A DNA stretch of 64,000 bases from Progne subis subis (Eukaryota > Chordata > Aves > Passeriformes > Hirundinidae), in the NCBI GenBank assembly GCA_022316685.1, contig JAKJHU010000037.1, positions 421,792 to 485,791 of the forward strand, read 5' to 3'. Positions 23,396 through 36,108 of this stretch are shown piece by piece (the first letter of the stretch is position 1; each line of letters opens with the position of its first letter). The position numbers were made by a program, and so were the translations under genes. The notes under the pieces are model-generated. The model saw only the letters and a program-made list of their open reading frames with translations, was not told where the DNA came from and ran no database searches.

Positions 23396-24924
23396 GATTT
23401 GAGTGCATCTAGGCATCAGGGCTGTTGTGCTAGTATGCTTTCTCTGTTCACTTCAATCATTAATACATAGTTAGATAACAGATTGGGTTTTGACTTGGGG
23501 TCTATTTGAAACTGAATGATAGGTGGAACTTTAATTATACTACTGGTACAGAAACCCAGGTGGTAATTTTTGGTCATTCTCAGAATTCCTCAAGGAAGTT
23601 CTTGCTGTTTCACATCTGATTATTACACTTAAATGTGTTGATTATAGGTGTGAGTGGAATGTCTCAAAGGCTGCTCTCTGATTTCTGCTGCAGAAGTGAC
23701 CCAATTGTACATAGATAAGTGATTAGAAACTAAATCTTCAATGAAGGCTATTGTTGTGTGAACAGCATCTACAACAGTCCTTTGCATATCTGCAGACCCG
23801 TGCAGTTAATATATTTAACAGATGTTCTGCTATGTAGCTAAAACTATATGAAAATTTAAGATTGTAGCCAGCTGAATAAAAACAATAATTTGAGGTACTC
23901 TCCCAATCCAGCTAAAGATGCTGCTGTAAAGAACTCTTGTGATGGAGAGTCCTTTTGCCACAGGATATCTATCAAACCTGTTTAGATTTGGCTCCTTAAA
24001 TGAATATTACCCTACATCAGGGCTTACCCTCTACTACCTGTCATCTACTATTCTAGTAACAAAGATTAAGAAAGAAGGTATATTAATTTTTTTTTTAAAT
24101 AATATACTTTATTGGTGCACAGAAATTCCTTAACTAACATAACTTAGAGACAGTAGGAGTTGCCATATATTTCCTTAGTGCACAGCACGGATTCAAGGTC
24201 TTTTTCTGGTTTAGAATAAAATTTTACCAAATGTGAACATACCTGAGTTTGCCTTATTAGTGGTCAAATTTATTCCATATAATGGTAACGTGAACTTTTC
24301 CTTATCATCAAACTATTTTTACAACTGATTCTCAAATTATTGTAGAAGTGTTTTACTAAAGGAAAAGCTTGTGTGACAGTTTTATGCCACTGAAAAATCT
24401 GAAAATGCCTAGTTTACAGACATATCCTTTATAACATGCCAAATCTGTGTGTCAAATTTATTAAGTTCTGCTCAAAATATACATTTTCCCTCAGTGATCA
24501 CACTTAAAAAGAGGAAAATACAGGCAGAAGGATACTCCAAGAAAAGATATTATGTTCAGGAAGGTAGTGATGACTATTATTTTCATGGCTTAGACCTATT
24601 CCAAGAATTGCAGACTACATCCAGTCTCCTATCTTGCTCTTTGAGCACTGTCAGCTCAACTGGGTACCCTACAGTAAGTTATCAGATAATGGTTAAGGTA
24701 AGTTACTGTATTAAATCTTGGTCCTCCAAATCAATTAATTAGGTTCCTATCTATAGGAGGATACAGAGAACACTATTTATTGTTACTGTTATTTTAGTAT
24801 TATTTTTATTTTCTGGAGAATAGAAGGCTCCAGGAAGACTTTACTGTTACCGTTGAAGTAGTAAAGTATGAAGTAGACATGTAAGATTGCGAGAGACACT
24901 TTCTACCAAAGTCTTCTTTCTGCC
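23396..24924. other. Unique DNA, no gene seen
   Basis: No gene or repeat family recognised. A 97-codon frame at 24449-24742 has no domain. Confidence 0.6.
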
Positions 24925-25190
24925 AAGATCAGGAAAAAGGGCAATAACTTTATAACTGAAAGAGGGCAGACTGGACAAAAGTAACATTTTTTCTTATTAT
25001 AAGAGTGGTAAGACATTGGATCAAGTTGCCCAGAGAAGTTGTGACGGCCTCATTATTTGAAGTATTTGAAGACAGGTGGGGTAGGGCTCTGAGTAATCTG
25101 GTCTAGTAGAAGTTGTCCCATGGTAGGCGGATTAGACTAGATGGCAATGAAAGGTTGTTCCAACCCAAACTATTCTATGATTCTGTGACT
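24925..25190 (+). mobile_element. CR1 LINE 3'-end fragment, sense
   Basis: Landmarks in order: GGAAAAAGGGCAATAACTTT, ACTGAAAGAGGGCAGA, GATCAAGTTGCCCAGAGAAG (25018), GGTAGGGCTCTGAGTAATCT, GGTTGTTCCAACCCAAAC and the tail TATTCTATGATTCTGTGAC at 25171-25189. The middle is poorly conserved, so it is older than the copy at 23155. 5' truncated. Confidence 0.92.
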
Positions 25191-28100
25191 TTTTGGTATG
25201 ATTTTATAATTTCAAAAATTGCATGGAAATGCTGGGTTCTCTATTATCAGATAGTGCAAACACAAGTGCATATCATCTCTCTCGTAGTTCTACAGGGTAT
25301 TCACAGATACAGAAGCTTCCAGACCTCTAAGGAGACAGTCTAGTAATCAGACAGAGCCTGGCTGTGTCAAGTTTGTAGAAAAAAATATTTCAGATAAGCA
25401 TCTCCCAGAGTGTAGTAGAAAATAGTAGAAAATTGTTGAAAGGTTCTAAGAATTGCACGGAATAATTAGAATTAATTGTTACTTTTCAAATGAAGTATTT
25501 TAATACCAATATTGGTCTAATTTTTGGCCTATGCTAACTTAAATTTGATAGCAAATACATCATCACTTGGCTTTGGTTAGCATTGATCTGACTGCTGTTG
25601 CTGGGAGTTTCACTCAAATTGTATCTGATTGAATTCAGTAGAAAATACCCCTCTAGAGTTTATTTTCAGATGACACATTTAATATTTTTTGGTTTCTCTC
25701 TATCCTTTCTATATTGTTATCTTATATTAGGACTGCATTGTCAGAAATTCTGAAATTTTGCTATGATCTCCAGAAGCACAGGGAATTTTCTGCTATCACC
25801 TTGACTTGGTCCCTGCTTACTGTAGTTTCCAAAAGCAGAATTCAGTCTTGAGTCAGAGCCAGTACTTCCTCCATTTTCTGATATAGAACATCTCTTAAAG
25901 TACCACTAATTCTCTGATTCTTAGATCTTGAAGAGCATAGCTCACTTGTGCTGCAGTATGCGACTAACGTTTGGTTTTAATACAGGTAGAGACAGATTCT
26001 AGAAATACAAACAGATTCTAAGTGGGAATACATATCTGAAGTTTGCAGCATTTTCAATTTTTAGTACTAGTTCATTTATAACTAAAAAAAAAAAATAAAG
26101 GAAAATCCCTTTGATAAAGCCTTTTGAAAAATACGTTGTTTAAATGGCTAAAATGTATGTAATACATCATAACAATGAATTTTAAAGAAGTATTTGTTTA
26201 TGCTAGGCCAATGGAAAGCAAGCTAACTTTGATACACTGTAATTGTGATTTGTGTAGCTGGCTTCTTTTGTGACCTACTGAAATATTTATAGTGGACAGA
26301 GAAAAGAGGCAGTCACAACTGCAAATTCCTGCAGCTGGGGAGAACTCTGTCACTGTGGGCTTCACTGAGACAGCTCTGTCCTAATTTCATCTGACTTTGA
26401 ATATGTGCAAATCACAAGAAAATGTGAACTGACTACAGACTGAGAAAATCAGCAAAGACAGAAAATCATTCCAGAACATAGTTTTATCAATATTTTACTT
26501 AGTCAGGATCAGATAAGTTCTTTGGAAATTTGCAACCCTAATTTCAAGAAATGTATACAATTTCTTTAAAGCAGTGATGAATAAAGAAAATCTATGTAGA
26601 AATTAAGGTTGTTGTTTTTTCATGTTGGTTCACATGATACAAAAGAAAAAATTGTCTAAATTTATCATAGGTGGACAACATAAAGCTTTATTCTGAATTG
26701 TTATAAATAATGTCTAAAAGCATTTATAATATGCTCTGCTTCCTATGTTCTGTATACTAATATCTTCTGAAATCATACTTGGAATTCATTAACACTGACA
26801 TGACTGTGACCTTGAATTCAATGATCAATGTCGTGATATCATTAAAGTCCTTCCTGATACCCAGAAGCAAAAGGGTAAGCTTTGTTTCAGCCTCAGTCAT
26901 CTAAAATCCCCATGGTGATGGCTTAAAAGTTGGGGATCTTTTAATGTTTCTTTTCGTTGTAAAGGAAACAGGAAGTATTTGGCAACCTTGACTTATGTCA
27001 GTCTGAGTTTCCAATTTGATTATCTCAAGGACAAATGAGGCTTCTTCATATTAAAATCTATTCTGGATATATTGCTCTGTAATAAATTTTCACTTAACTA
27101 GAGGAAAGCAAAATATAAAAAACAAGCAAACAAAAATATCAGCCTTCATCTTAATGGGGTAGGGTAACTAGCGGAGTGCTGATCCATTGTGCTGGATCAC
27201 TTTGATTGTGGGTGTCAGCAATACCTGAGACAGCAGTGATAATACAGGAAAATATGTTAAAGAAATGTCAAAAGGTTTTGATCAAATTAAAATGTCTAAG
27301 GCATACTCAAGGCAATCAGCTTCAACACAGAAGTTCAAAATACAGAACAGGAACATGCTGGAGGGTGGATTTTATGTTATTTTTTTCCTTTTTCTCAGAA
27401 TGATTGCTTGCCTACTTAGCAAAAACTATCATTGTTTATCTTGTCATCTCTGCACACAAGGCCTGCTGAATCTCCTAATACAAAATATCATAAATTAATA
27501 GGGAATTTTGCCATCAGTCTTAGACATCTGTCAGTTTTTATGAATTTTTTATAAGAGGTTGCATAGTTTTTCTCTCGCAGCTTACCTTTACTAGTGAATT
27601 TTTATTCTGTGGTAATATCTAATTTTTTCAATATTCTCTGTAAAAAGACCAAAGAAATCTAGCTGTATTTGTCAAGGAATAAGCTAGTGTTAAAGCAATG
27701 CTATGCATGCAACTGAGTTACCATTCCTCTTGCTGTGTCTTAGAAAAAATATTCTGTGAAATGGTACACAGAAGTTTTGCTTAAAGAAAGCAATAGCTGT
27801 TTCCAGAAAACACTGCTGAGTTAAACCTTATATTAACTGAATGCCAAATTTTGATAAGTCAGAATTAATAGTTTTCAGTCAACTTTCAAAGAGATAGTCT
27901 TCCAATTAAAAAAGAAAATTAATGCATACAGAAACCATTATAAATAGCATCAAATATAGCAAACCATATTTGGAATACTTTGATTAAATTTTAAACTAAA
28001 TATGTTGGTAGGAATTACTGATGATAATTTGTCCCTCAAAGTTCCTCTCTTCATTGTGATTACATATATTCAAATATAAAGTATTAACATGATATTTACA

Positions 28101-29454
28101 TTGCAGTATTTTTAGTACATTACACTTAAACACATTCTCCTCTGATCCGATCCAGGAGTTGAAGTCTCAGGCTTTGTGTATGTTAGATCACTATTGCTTC
28201 AGAAATTGAGTCAAAAACCTCTCTGAAAAGCTCAGAAAAATCTCTGACTGAACAGCAGGGCAGCAGTCTCCACTGGTCTCAGAGCTCTCAAGTTTGCCCT
28301 TCACTTGCAGGCAAAAGCCAAATATAACCAGAATTGTATGGTAGGTAAGGAAGGCTCAGTGCTCACAACAAGCATCTCTTTCAATCCCAAGTGGAGCCAC
28401 AGAGATCTACAGATCTGCCTTTTACTGCTGTGATCTAAACTTTTCCTCCTTCCACAGCGTTGAGGAGTGACCAGGCAGGTCCTGTCAGATGGTTCATCTG
28501 CAATGAAATTTTCTTTCATGATCTCAGAAGCAGCTACTGAAGCAGTCCTGTAACCACCATGGAGCTGTTTCTGGGTCTGCCTGGGGTCTCCAAGCAAAGC
28601 AGAGCAAGGCAGGGCAGAACTGCACACCACGTGTATGTAAAGACACAGAACATCCCAGCTGAATTCTGTCTCTGCCCAGTGCTTCACTCACTCTCTTTCC
28701 TTGGGCTCAGGCATATGGTAGTACATTTCCATGCAGTACCTTTCCTTATGCTGCAAGACAAGTCACAATATCAATGACCGGGGTTCCTTTTGAAATGCAA
28801 GAAGCAATCTTTAACCAACAGCACAGAGCAATTTAAAAGCTCACTCACTCCTTCCCTTTAAATCAAACAAATAACAGAACAGATTCTTTCCAGACCATTT
28901 TATTACCTTTTAAGATTGAGAAATCCAGCTTCCATCATCACCCATTATTTTAATTTGTGACTTTGTTGTTTTTCAGGAAGACCCTGCTTTATGGGGATAA
29001 GAGACACAGATGGCATAAAGAGATTTGGTGCAGGAATGTCAATTAACACAAATATAATTATTAGTTCAGAGACATCACTACAAACCGACTTGATACCCAG
29101 AAGCTAGAGGTACTGCAAATAATATATTCATCATAAATATTGCCATGTGCGGAACAGAGGAAAGTCAAACTAATCTTTGACTTCCCTCAGCAGCATACTA
29201 TATTTTTTTCCCAAATCAGTGCTCCCTGTGGCATCCTCGCTGTATTCCATGTTGATTTGTTCAGCTTACACTGTTTGAATTTCCTAATAATGACTGAATA
29301 GTGGATGAGTGGTTTTTGATAACTTGGTTGAGAGCTATCTTGCTGGTTAGAAGTGCAACAACCTTCTGAGCTGCCCAGCTTCTGAGTTCTGCATAAGATT
29401 TAGGATGATAATTGTGATGGTGACTATTTCTCAGCTAATCTTTAAAGCTTTCTT
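25191..29454. other. Unique DNA, no gene seen; GC-richer part 28240-28790
   Basis: No exon or mobile element recognised. A12 at 26084-26095. Around 28240-28790 the base composition is more balanced and a minus frame is open for 128 codons (28301-28687), but it begins with GTG and shows no domain. Confidence 0.55.
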
Positions 29455-29500
29455 GAAAAAAAAAATAGAAATAAAAAATAAAATAAAAATAAAATAATTA
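29455..29500. repeat. A-rich (AAAAT)n-like tract
   Basis: A10 followed by TAGAAA and several AAAAT/AAAAAT units. The G-rich sequence GGGAGGGAGGTGGG follows at 29511-29524; it falls short of a four-run G-quadruplex because one run has only two G. Confidence 0.93.
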
Positions 29501-32500
29501 AATGACTAGTGGGAGGGAGGTGGGAAAAATAACAGCAGTGTTCAGGCCTGTAATCACAGCAGTGGCTGCCCCTGTCCGTGTCTAATGTAAGGGTTATAGA
29601 ATATCATAATCCCTTCTCTGAGCTACTTTACAGCAGCAATGATGACTAAATTTCTTGTGTCTTATCACACTGTCACAGACTGGAACTAGGAGAAGGAACT
29701 CTGAAGAAAACACAGCATGAAAACTGGAGAGCAGATGATCAGATTAGCTGCTATTGGATTTGTTAGCAGGGCCACAATCTGACTGAAACAGGCTTGATTC
29801 CAAGGCCCATGGAGATTTAAACCATCAGCTCCCCCCCCTTGCCCCTTATCCCTATCACACCATTATTTATTTTTTTTTTTTAATGTTTATCCCCCTTCTC
29901 CACAAAACACACATCCTTTTACCTATTTTAAGTCATCTTCCAAAAGGATAAGGTTAAGAGTTTAACACTTCACAGGTTCCAGTGGTATCAGATGAGCTGA
30001 TGGATTTTAAGTAAGAGGATCCATCAAAAATACCACACAAAAAATCCCCAAATAAGACTGAAAAGCAGCATTCCTTTACTATTTAGTGAGATTCCCTCCG
30101 TTTTACAAGGCTTCTGCAATGGCACTTCACAGAGGTCTGCTATAATGTGTCCACTTGTGCTGCCTGCATGATCCTTAATGTAGATTACATACCACCCACA
30201 GCCATAGAGTGTGGGAGGAACACAGAGAGCGCAGCCCAGTGATGATGGGCCCGATCCAGTCCTCAGGACAGTAGGGTACAAATCTCACTGCATAAGGTAA
30301 AAATTTAGTTTGAGGAGGTGTGGCAGTTACTGGTTTATAAAAAACAGTTGAGTGCTATATTGCCTAAAAAAGCAGTCCTTTTGTTCATGATGTAGAGTAA
30401 ATGTAGAACACAGTCAACTCTATGTATCAAGTCAAGTTGCAGAGTAAAACTGCAATATTGTAAAGCGTCCACTGTAACAAGGGAAACATGGCTTACAAAG
30501 AGTTTGAGGAAATCTGATAGAGGACATACTTTCTTAACAGGTATGAAGATTTGTATGAAAGAAGCTCAACTGTACAGCGAAATGAAAAGTTCTGTGTACA
30601 ATAATGACAACAAAAGTAAGTAGAGCACTGAAGTCTTGAATTCTGCAAAGTGATATTCATAATGCACAAAAATCAGGACCTGCCTAAATTTTTGCACAGT
30701 TGGGGTTTTAGTTTTCAGTTTAACGTGCAAAGCAGGTTTCTATTCTTGTGCCAAATACAATATTTTCCAAATAAATCATCACAAAAGAAATAAAGACATA
30801 CTGGAGTCCATGTCTGTAATTATCTTGATGAAATCCTACATTTAGTAGAGTGATAGTTACAGGAAAGAACTGCAGGAGCAGGATATTATACTTGAGTGAT
30901 GACTCCATAGTGTTTTAAATTTAGAATATTTGAACACCTGTAACTCTGAAACCTGTATTTCACTCTCCTTAAGAAATCTACATCCATGGTAGAATCTGTG
31001 GTTCCAGTTTAAGGTCATTTCAGTGAGGATTCTCAAGTTACAGCAATTCTATAAACTGCATGAGATATTCATTTATATAGATATGAATTTATTGCAAAGG
31101 CATTTCAAGAGTTTTGTTATTTGAAGCTATGATAGAAATAGATCCTTCATTTGCTTCATGTCTTTTACCAAATGTTCTTCCACTTAACAGTCAAAACACC
31201 AAAGAACTTTATGTGCATGACCTACAGCACTCTTGCTATCTGTATTGCTCTGTGTAACATTATTTAATTATCCATTCAAGATAATACAATATTTTTATTT
31301 TTCAAGAGGACACCTTGATGTGTCAGTAGGACCTCACCCAAAGTCAGTCTTTGCCATGATCCATCCTTGAGAATACAGGTAACACCTCCAGACACTGTGC
31401 TGTGATTAGTCATCATTAACCCAATGAAAGGTAGGATAAAAACATTTTTAGATATCATAATGCTGAATATGGTTTCTGAAGTTCTTTTGAATAGATAGAT
31501 GCTATTGAGGAAAGCCCCTTCACATTCCTTGTTTTACATTTCTGTTAACAGCTGATATAATTACTTGTAAATGTAAAATATTTTGGTTTGGGAGATTTTT
31601 TTGAGACCAAGTAACAGCCATAAGATGTTACACTGCAAGATGGTTTGAGCAAATGGTTAGATCAAATTACTTAGAAATTTTCTGGAACATTACTCATCAT
31701 ATTTACTGAGACAAAAAGTTTGCTTTCTTCACAGGTTTTTTTTTTTTTAGTCTGGTATATTCTTTAGCCAAGTAGGTGTCAACACAGTATCTGAAGGACT
31801 TGGGGTTTGGGGTTCTTTAGTTTTGTTTTGTTTGTTTGTTTGATTGATTTTTAATTTAAATATTTTAAGAAACTATCATGCAACCTTTCTAGAAGCAAAC
31901 CTTATATTTAGATGCAAATTATGTTTGTGAAAACTTCTTCCAAAATCTGTTTAAAAACTGAAATAATGTGTTACAGCAAAGTTCTCTGTGACCCAAGGAA
32001 TTATATTTATAGTTCCTTTCACCTTAATAAAAATTGAGACGTATAGAAATTTTCAGATCTTGCCATATTTTCATGTTTTAAAGCTTTATCTTGCCAGCAG
32101 GGTTCTCTGAAATTTGTGATTACATATAAAAGCTCATTTCAAAATTGTGTATTTGACATAGGTGTTAATTTTTACTCTTCCTAGAAAGGATCTATCTTGT
32201 TTGCAATTGCCTCTACCATATCAATAAGGAAAAAAAAAAAATAAAAAATAAAAAACCCACAACAAACAAACAAACAAAAAATGGAGAGCTTGGATTTTTA
32301 AAAGAATAAAATAATTGAACCTTTGGAGAAGGACAAAGGGAAAAACCTTTTTTCAGGGTTTCCTATTAAGCTACCAATTTAAAAATACTAGGATTCTTGA
32401 GGCTTAATTCTATGCCAAACCCAAAATTTGACTAATAGTTTTATTGGTTATGTTAGTTTGAAATTATGTAAAGAACACTTGCTTGATTTCTGCAACTTTC

Positions 32501-35299
32501 TTTTTACTTAGGTGATGAATGTAATAAACAATACATAGTTGCCTAAAAGGATATATGAAATATAAAGAGGAGAGGAGAAGAGATCTGATGATGAAGGGCT
32601 ATCACAGCAGAATCTAAAATCCTAAAGAGCTCTGAAAACCACACAGTCCCATATTTCATTGTATAAGACCATAAAACACATCCAAACCACTGATTGCTCA
32701 GAGAAAACACGATACTGAAATACTGCCTTTGTACTTAATCTACCCCTCTCCTTTTACCCAGAATGAGATGAGGCTAAGTGTAATAAGAAATTTTGACCTC
32801 ATAGAATCTGTTACTCGGATCGATAGGTGTGTAAAGCAAGGCGCAAGGTACAACGTGCTTATTCCAATATGGTAAAGTGCATATGCTTTATATCAATCAA
32901 ATTTTCAATCAAAAGAGCAAATTTATTTGTCGGGGGAAAAAAATGGATGAAACAATATTTAACTCTATCCAATTGTTCATCCAAACTGCAGAAGCTTAAT
33001 ATTTTCACAATATACTGAGAAAATACAAATTAAATATTACTTATTTAAAAAGTAGTCATATAATACCTTTTAAAAAGAAGTCATATGAAACATGCACAAC
33101 TATTTTTCTGAACAGAAGCATAGTGAAATTAAGCCTGCCTCAAGCCATCTTAAGCATATAAAAAGAATTCTGTAACATAAAATTCAGAATGTGTAAGGGT
33201 TTTGTGCTTTGTTTTTTTGGTTTTTTTTTTCCCACTGCTCCAAGGGTGAAGAGTGTTATTATTTGATCATATGTATTTTCCCTTTCCTTAGGAAAGGGGC
33301 TGGAATTAGTTACAGGTCATAGAGCTATTTGGACTTGTAGTACTATCACCCACATTCGAAAAATAAGAATACCCTGACCACAGAGCTACTGTGTCAACCT
33401 CTCTAAGGTTCACTTTCTCTTGAATAAATAAATAATGTTTAATTACTTATAGAGAGTGGAGTGAATTATTTATAGAAATAATTTCTCCAACAATAAAAGT
33501 GAGAAGAATCTCACATATCTTTCAGTGCAATGGAGCAACTGGAGAAATCATTATCTGCAGCACATCACAGTCACTCACAGTCAATAAGCTAATTCCATAC
33601 TTGATTTCTTGGACCTCTCTGAGTACAGCCCTTCCTGGACCAATTTAGTTGTTTCCTCTTTTTCAAGATGGGACCATATAATTCCTCCTTTCTAGACTAT
33701 GTCCCGGATGTCAAACAGGATAGATTAGTCAGAGTTCACCTCCCAAGGTTTGTCAGTCCTTTCCTGGGAGTAATGCCCGTGACAAGATAACTGTTTAAAA
33801 CAGTATTTTTTTCAGGTGAGGAGAATAACTTTCTTAGAGGAAACCAGGCCTTAAAAGACAGATGAAACAGTATTCCTTTTTGGCTCATGCCACACCATCA
33901 TGTGTATTGCCACTTGCCAGCAGCTCTTCAGGTGCTTTCAAGGCACCTTATCATTACAGATTTTTTCAGAGTATTTTTCAGCTGATCTGCCTCCTTCAGT
34001 TTCTAGACATCTGTCTTTGATAAAGTAAAGTGTCTAGAAATTTGCTTCTAGAAATTAGCCAATAGCTAATAAGTTGGCCCACTTCTTTTTAAATATACTG
34101 ACATTCTTCTTTCAGAGTTCTGAAAGCATTTTCAATGTAGTTTTGATAGATATTCTCATGCAGAAATGTCTTTTAGCCCACAGAAAGATAATTTTACAGT
34201 AAAAACCCCTTACTACTGTCTCTTACTATGACAATGTCATAACATGAGTGTGTACAGAGTGAAAGCAAAGGTGCATCTCAGCACACGCTATCCTGTCTCT
34301 GCCAGTGGTACTAAGAGGCTGGCGGTGGAGAGGCATGAAAACAAAATAAATTTTTAAAGATACATTGACAAGTACTCTCTCAAACCTCAAAAGCTTGCAT
34401 TTTAGAGATTTCCTGAACCAGAAGTGGCGTCCATGTTTCTACTAATCCTCAAAGGATTTCTAGTTTATCCATTTTTTCAGTGACCCCTTGCATTCCACTA
34501 AACTTCCAACACCTGTAACATGTAGTATAGTCTCAGAGGTCATTACCTTTAAACTCTTGTAGATATCTCTATTGAAAGTAGTAGTTTAAATTCTCTTTCT
34601 GTTTTATAAAGTGTGACTGTAAAGAACTGACTTAAAGGAAGTCTCATCAACTCAGAGTCAAGGTCTATGCTGTGTACATCTAAGTTAGCTAAGATGAATG
34701 CCAACCTTTCTGCCAGTTACAGTTCTTCTGGGGCAGTGTCAGATACAGCAAAATTAATCAATCTTCACAACTGCTCCCGGTTCCCAATAAAATACAGACT
34801 AAACTTCTAGAAAAGTCAATATGGAATTTCAAAGTGAATCGTATCTTTATAAATTCCATTAATTCAAAAACATTAAAGTCCCTCTTCTCTGAAATTATTG
34901 TCAGTACATTAAAGGATGATATCAATGTTCACAAAATAAAATCTTCCAACAGGAAAACCCTGTCTGAATGGTCGCAGTATATGCCTCAAATGTTGAGTAA
35001 TTTCTCCTATGTTTTTATTTCTTTATATAAAAACAGCAGCCTATTTTATTCTGTATTCAGTTCAAACAATTACAACCATATAATAATTAACACTAGTTTA
35101 CACACCAGGAGCTCTAATAGCATGTTCTCCGGTGTTTTGCTAGATTTCCAATATAAATATAGGGTTGACAATATTACCTGGGTATCCATGAGTTTGATAA
35201 GTGCACCTCTTCTAAGACTAAGAATTTTTCTTTTTCTTCTGTAATATTTATCTACGTTGAAGTGTTTAAATTTCAAATTCTGGCAAGCAATATGAAAAT
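29501..35299. other. Unique AT-rich DNA with scattered simple repeats
   Basis: No gene. Simple sequence: C8 at 29831-29838, T12 at 29870-29881, T11 near 31738, T/G-rich (TTTG)n at about 31818-31850, A/C-rich tract at 32230-32281 (listed), T-rich at 33210-33231. Two near copies of TTAAAAAGNAGTCATA lie about 24 bp apart around 33045-33085. Open frames such as 34834-35244 (GTG start, Ser/Asn-rich) show no domain. Confidence 0.55.
32230..32281. repeat. A-rich tract with (CAAA)n
   Basis: A11, several AAAAAT units, then CCCACAACAAAC and CAAA units ending in A6. It belongs to the same A(n)C compositional class as 8291-8378. Confidence 0.93.
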
Positions 35300-35600
35300 A
35301 CTATAAAAGGAAGTGTGGCAGGGGAGACACCAAGAGAGAGAGAGAGCAAGAGCAAGAGAAAGACATAGTGAAAAAGCAGGATAGTGAACAAGAGGGAGAG
35401 AGAGAAATTAGAGAAATTAGACACAAGAAAAAAGAAGTTTGCCAGGAAAAAAGGTGAGAAAGAGAATGGGATGGGGATATAAAGAGTGGATGAAACAGAG
35501 AAAGACAGAAAAAGAGAGAAAAGAAGAGTGATAAAGGGGCAAAAAAGAGAACAAAAGAGCAAAATAAAAAGACAGATATACAGGAGGCAATAGAAATAGT
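35300..35600. repeat. 300-bp purine-rich (GA-rich) tract
   Basis: The + strand is overwhelmingly A and G, with (GA)n at 35333-35346 and 35394-35404 and AAAGAGAGAAAAGAAG-type units, broken by isolated pyrimidines. The minus strand therefore gives long Ser/Phe/Leu-rich open frames (35266-35605) that are artefacts of composition. It ends just upstream of the CR1 at 35620. Such tracts can form triplex (H-) DNA. Confidence 0.85.
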
Positions 35601-35619
35601 ACCAAGAATTCAGGAAGGA

Positions 35620-36108
35620 TACAGCAAGATATGAAAAAGTAGAAACTTACTGGAATAAGTCCAGAGTAGAGCCAAATATTTGATCAAAGAGTTGGAGCAC
35701 ATCTCTTATAAAGACAGGGTGAGACAGCAGGGGCTGTTCAGCCTGGAGAAGAGAAGGCTCCAGAGAGAATTTGTAGTGCCTTCCAGTGCTTACAAGAAGG
35801 AGAGCTCGCAAGAGGGCCAGAGAGGCATAAGGGCATGTAGTGATAAAACAAGGGGCAATTCCTGTAAGCCGAAAGCAGATATTTTAGATAAGATATTCAG
35901 AAGAAATTCTTTATGTTGGGGGTAGTGAGGCACTAGAACAGGTTGCCTGGAGAGGTTGACTCCTCTCCTGGAGGTGTTCAAGGCCAGGCTGGATGGGGCT
36001 CTGAGTAATCTGCTCTAGTGAAAGATTTCCCTGTCCATGGTAAGGTGGCTTGAAGTACATGACCTTTAAGGTCTCTTACAACCCAAACTGTTCTATGATT
36101 TTATGAGT
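35620..36108 (+). mobile_element. CR1 LINE fragment, ORF2 C-terminus and 3' UTR, sense
   Basis: The most complete sense CR1. Order: GGAATAAGTCCAGAGTAGAG (35651), GGGGCTGTTCAGCCTGGAGA (35730), AGAGAAGGCTCC, GGGCATGTAGTGATAAAACA (35831), GAAGAAATTCTTTATG, GTGAGGCACTAGAACAGGTT (35926), GGAGGTGTTCAAGGCCAGGC (35970), ACATGACCTTTAAGGTCTC and tail TTCTATGATTTTATGAG at 36091-36107. The 'GLFSLEKRRL' peptide of the CR1 ORF2 C-terminus survives in one frame. Stops and frameshifts make it inactive. Confidence 0.95.

Noticed and set aside
28301..28687. 128-codon minus-strand frame in a GC-richer block
   Set aside because: GTG start, no recognisable domain, no poly(A) tail or intron signals to suggest a retrocopy or exon.
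29511..29524. G-quadruplex
   Set aside because: Only three G3 runs plus one GG.
34834..35244. 136-codon open frame
   Set aside because: GTG start, Ser/Asn/Ile/Leu-rich composition expected from AT-rich DNA, no motif.
35266..35605. Minus-strand Ser/Phe/Leu-rich frames resembling membrane proteins
   Set aside because: They are the pyrimidine strand of the purine-rich tract.
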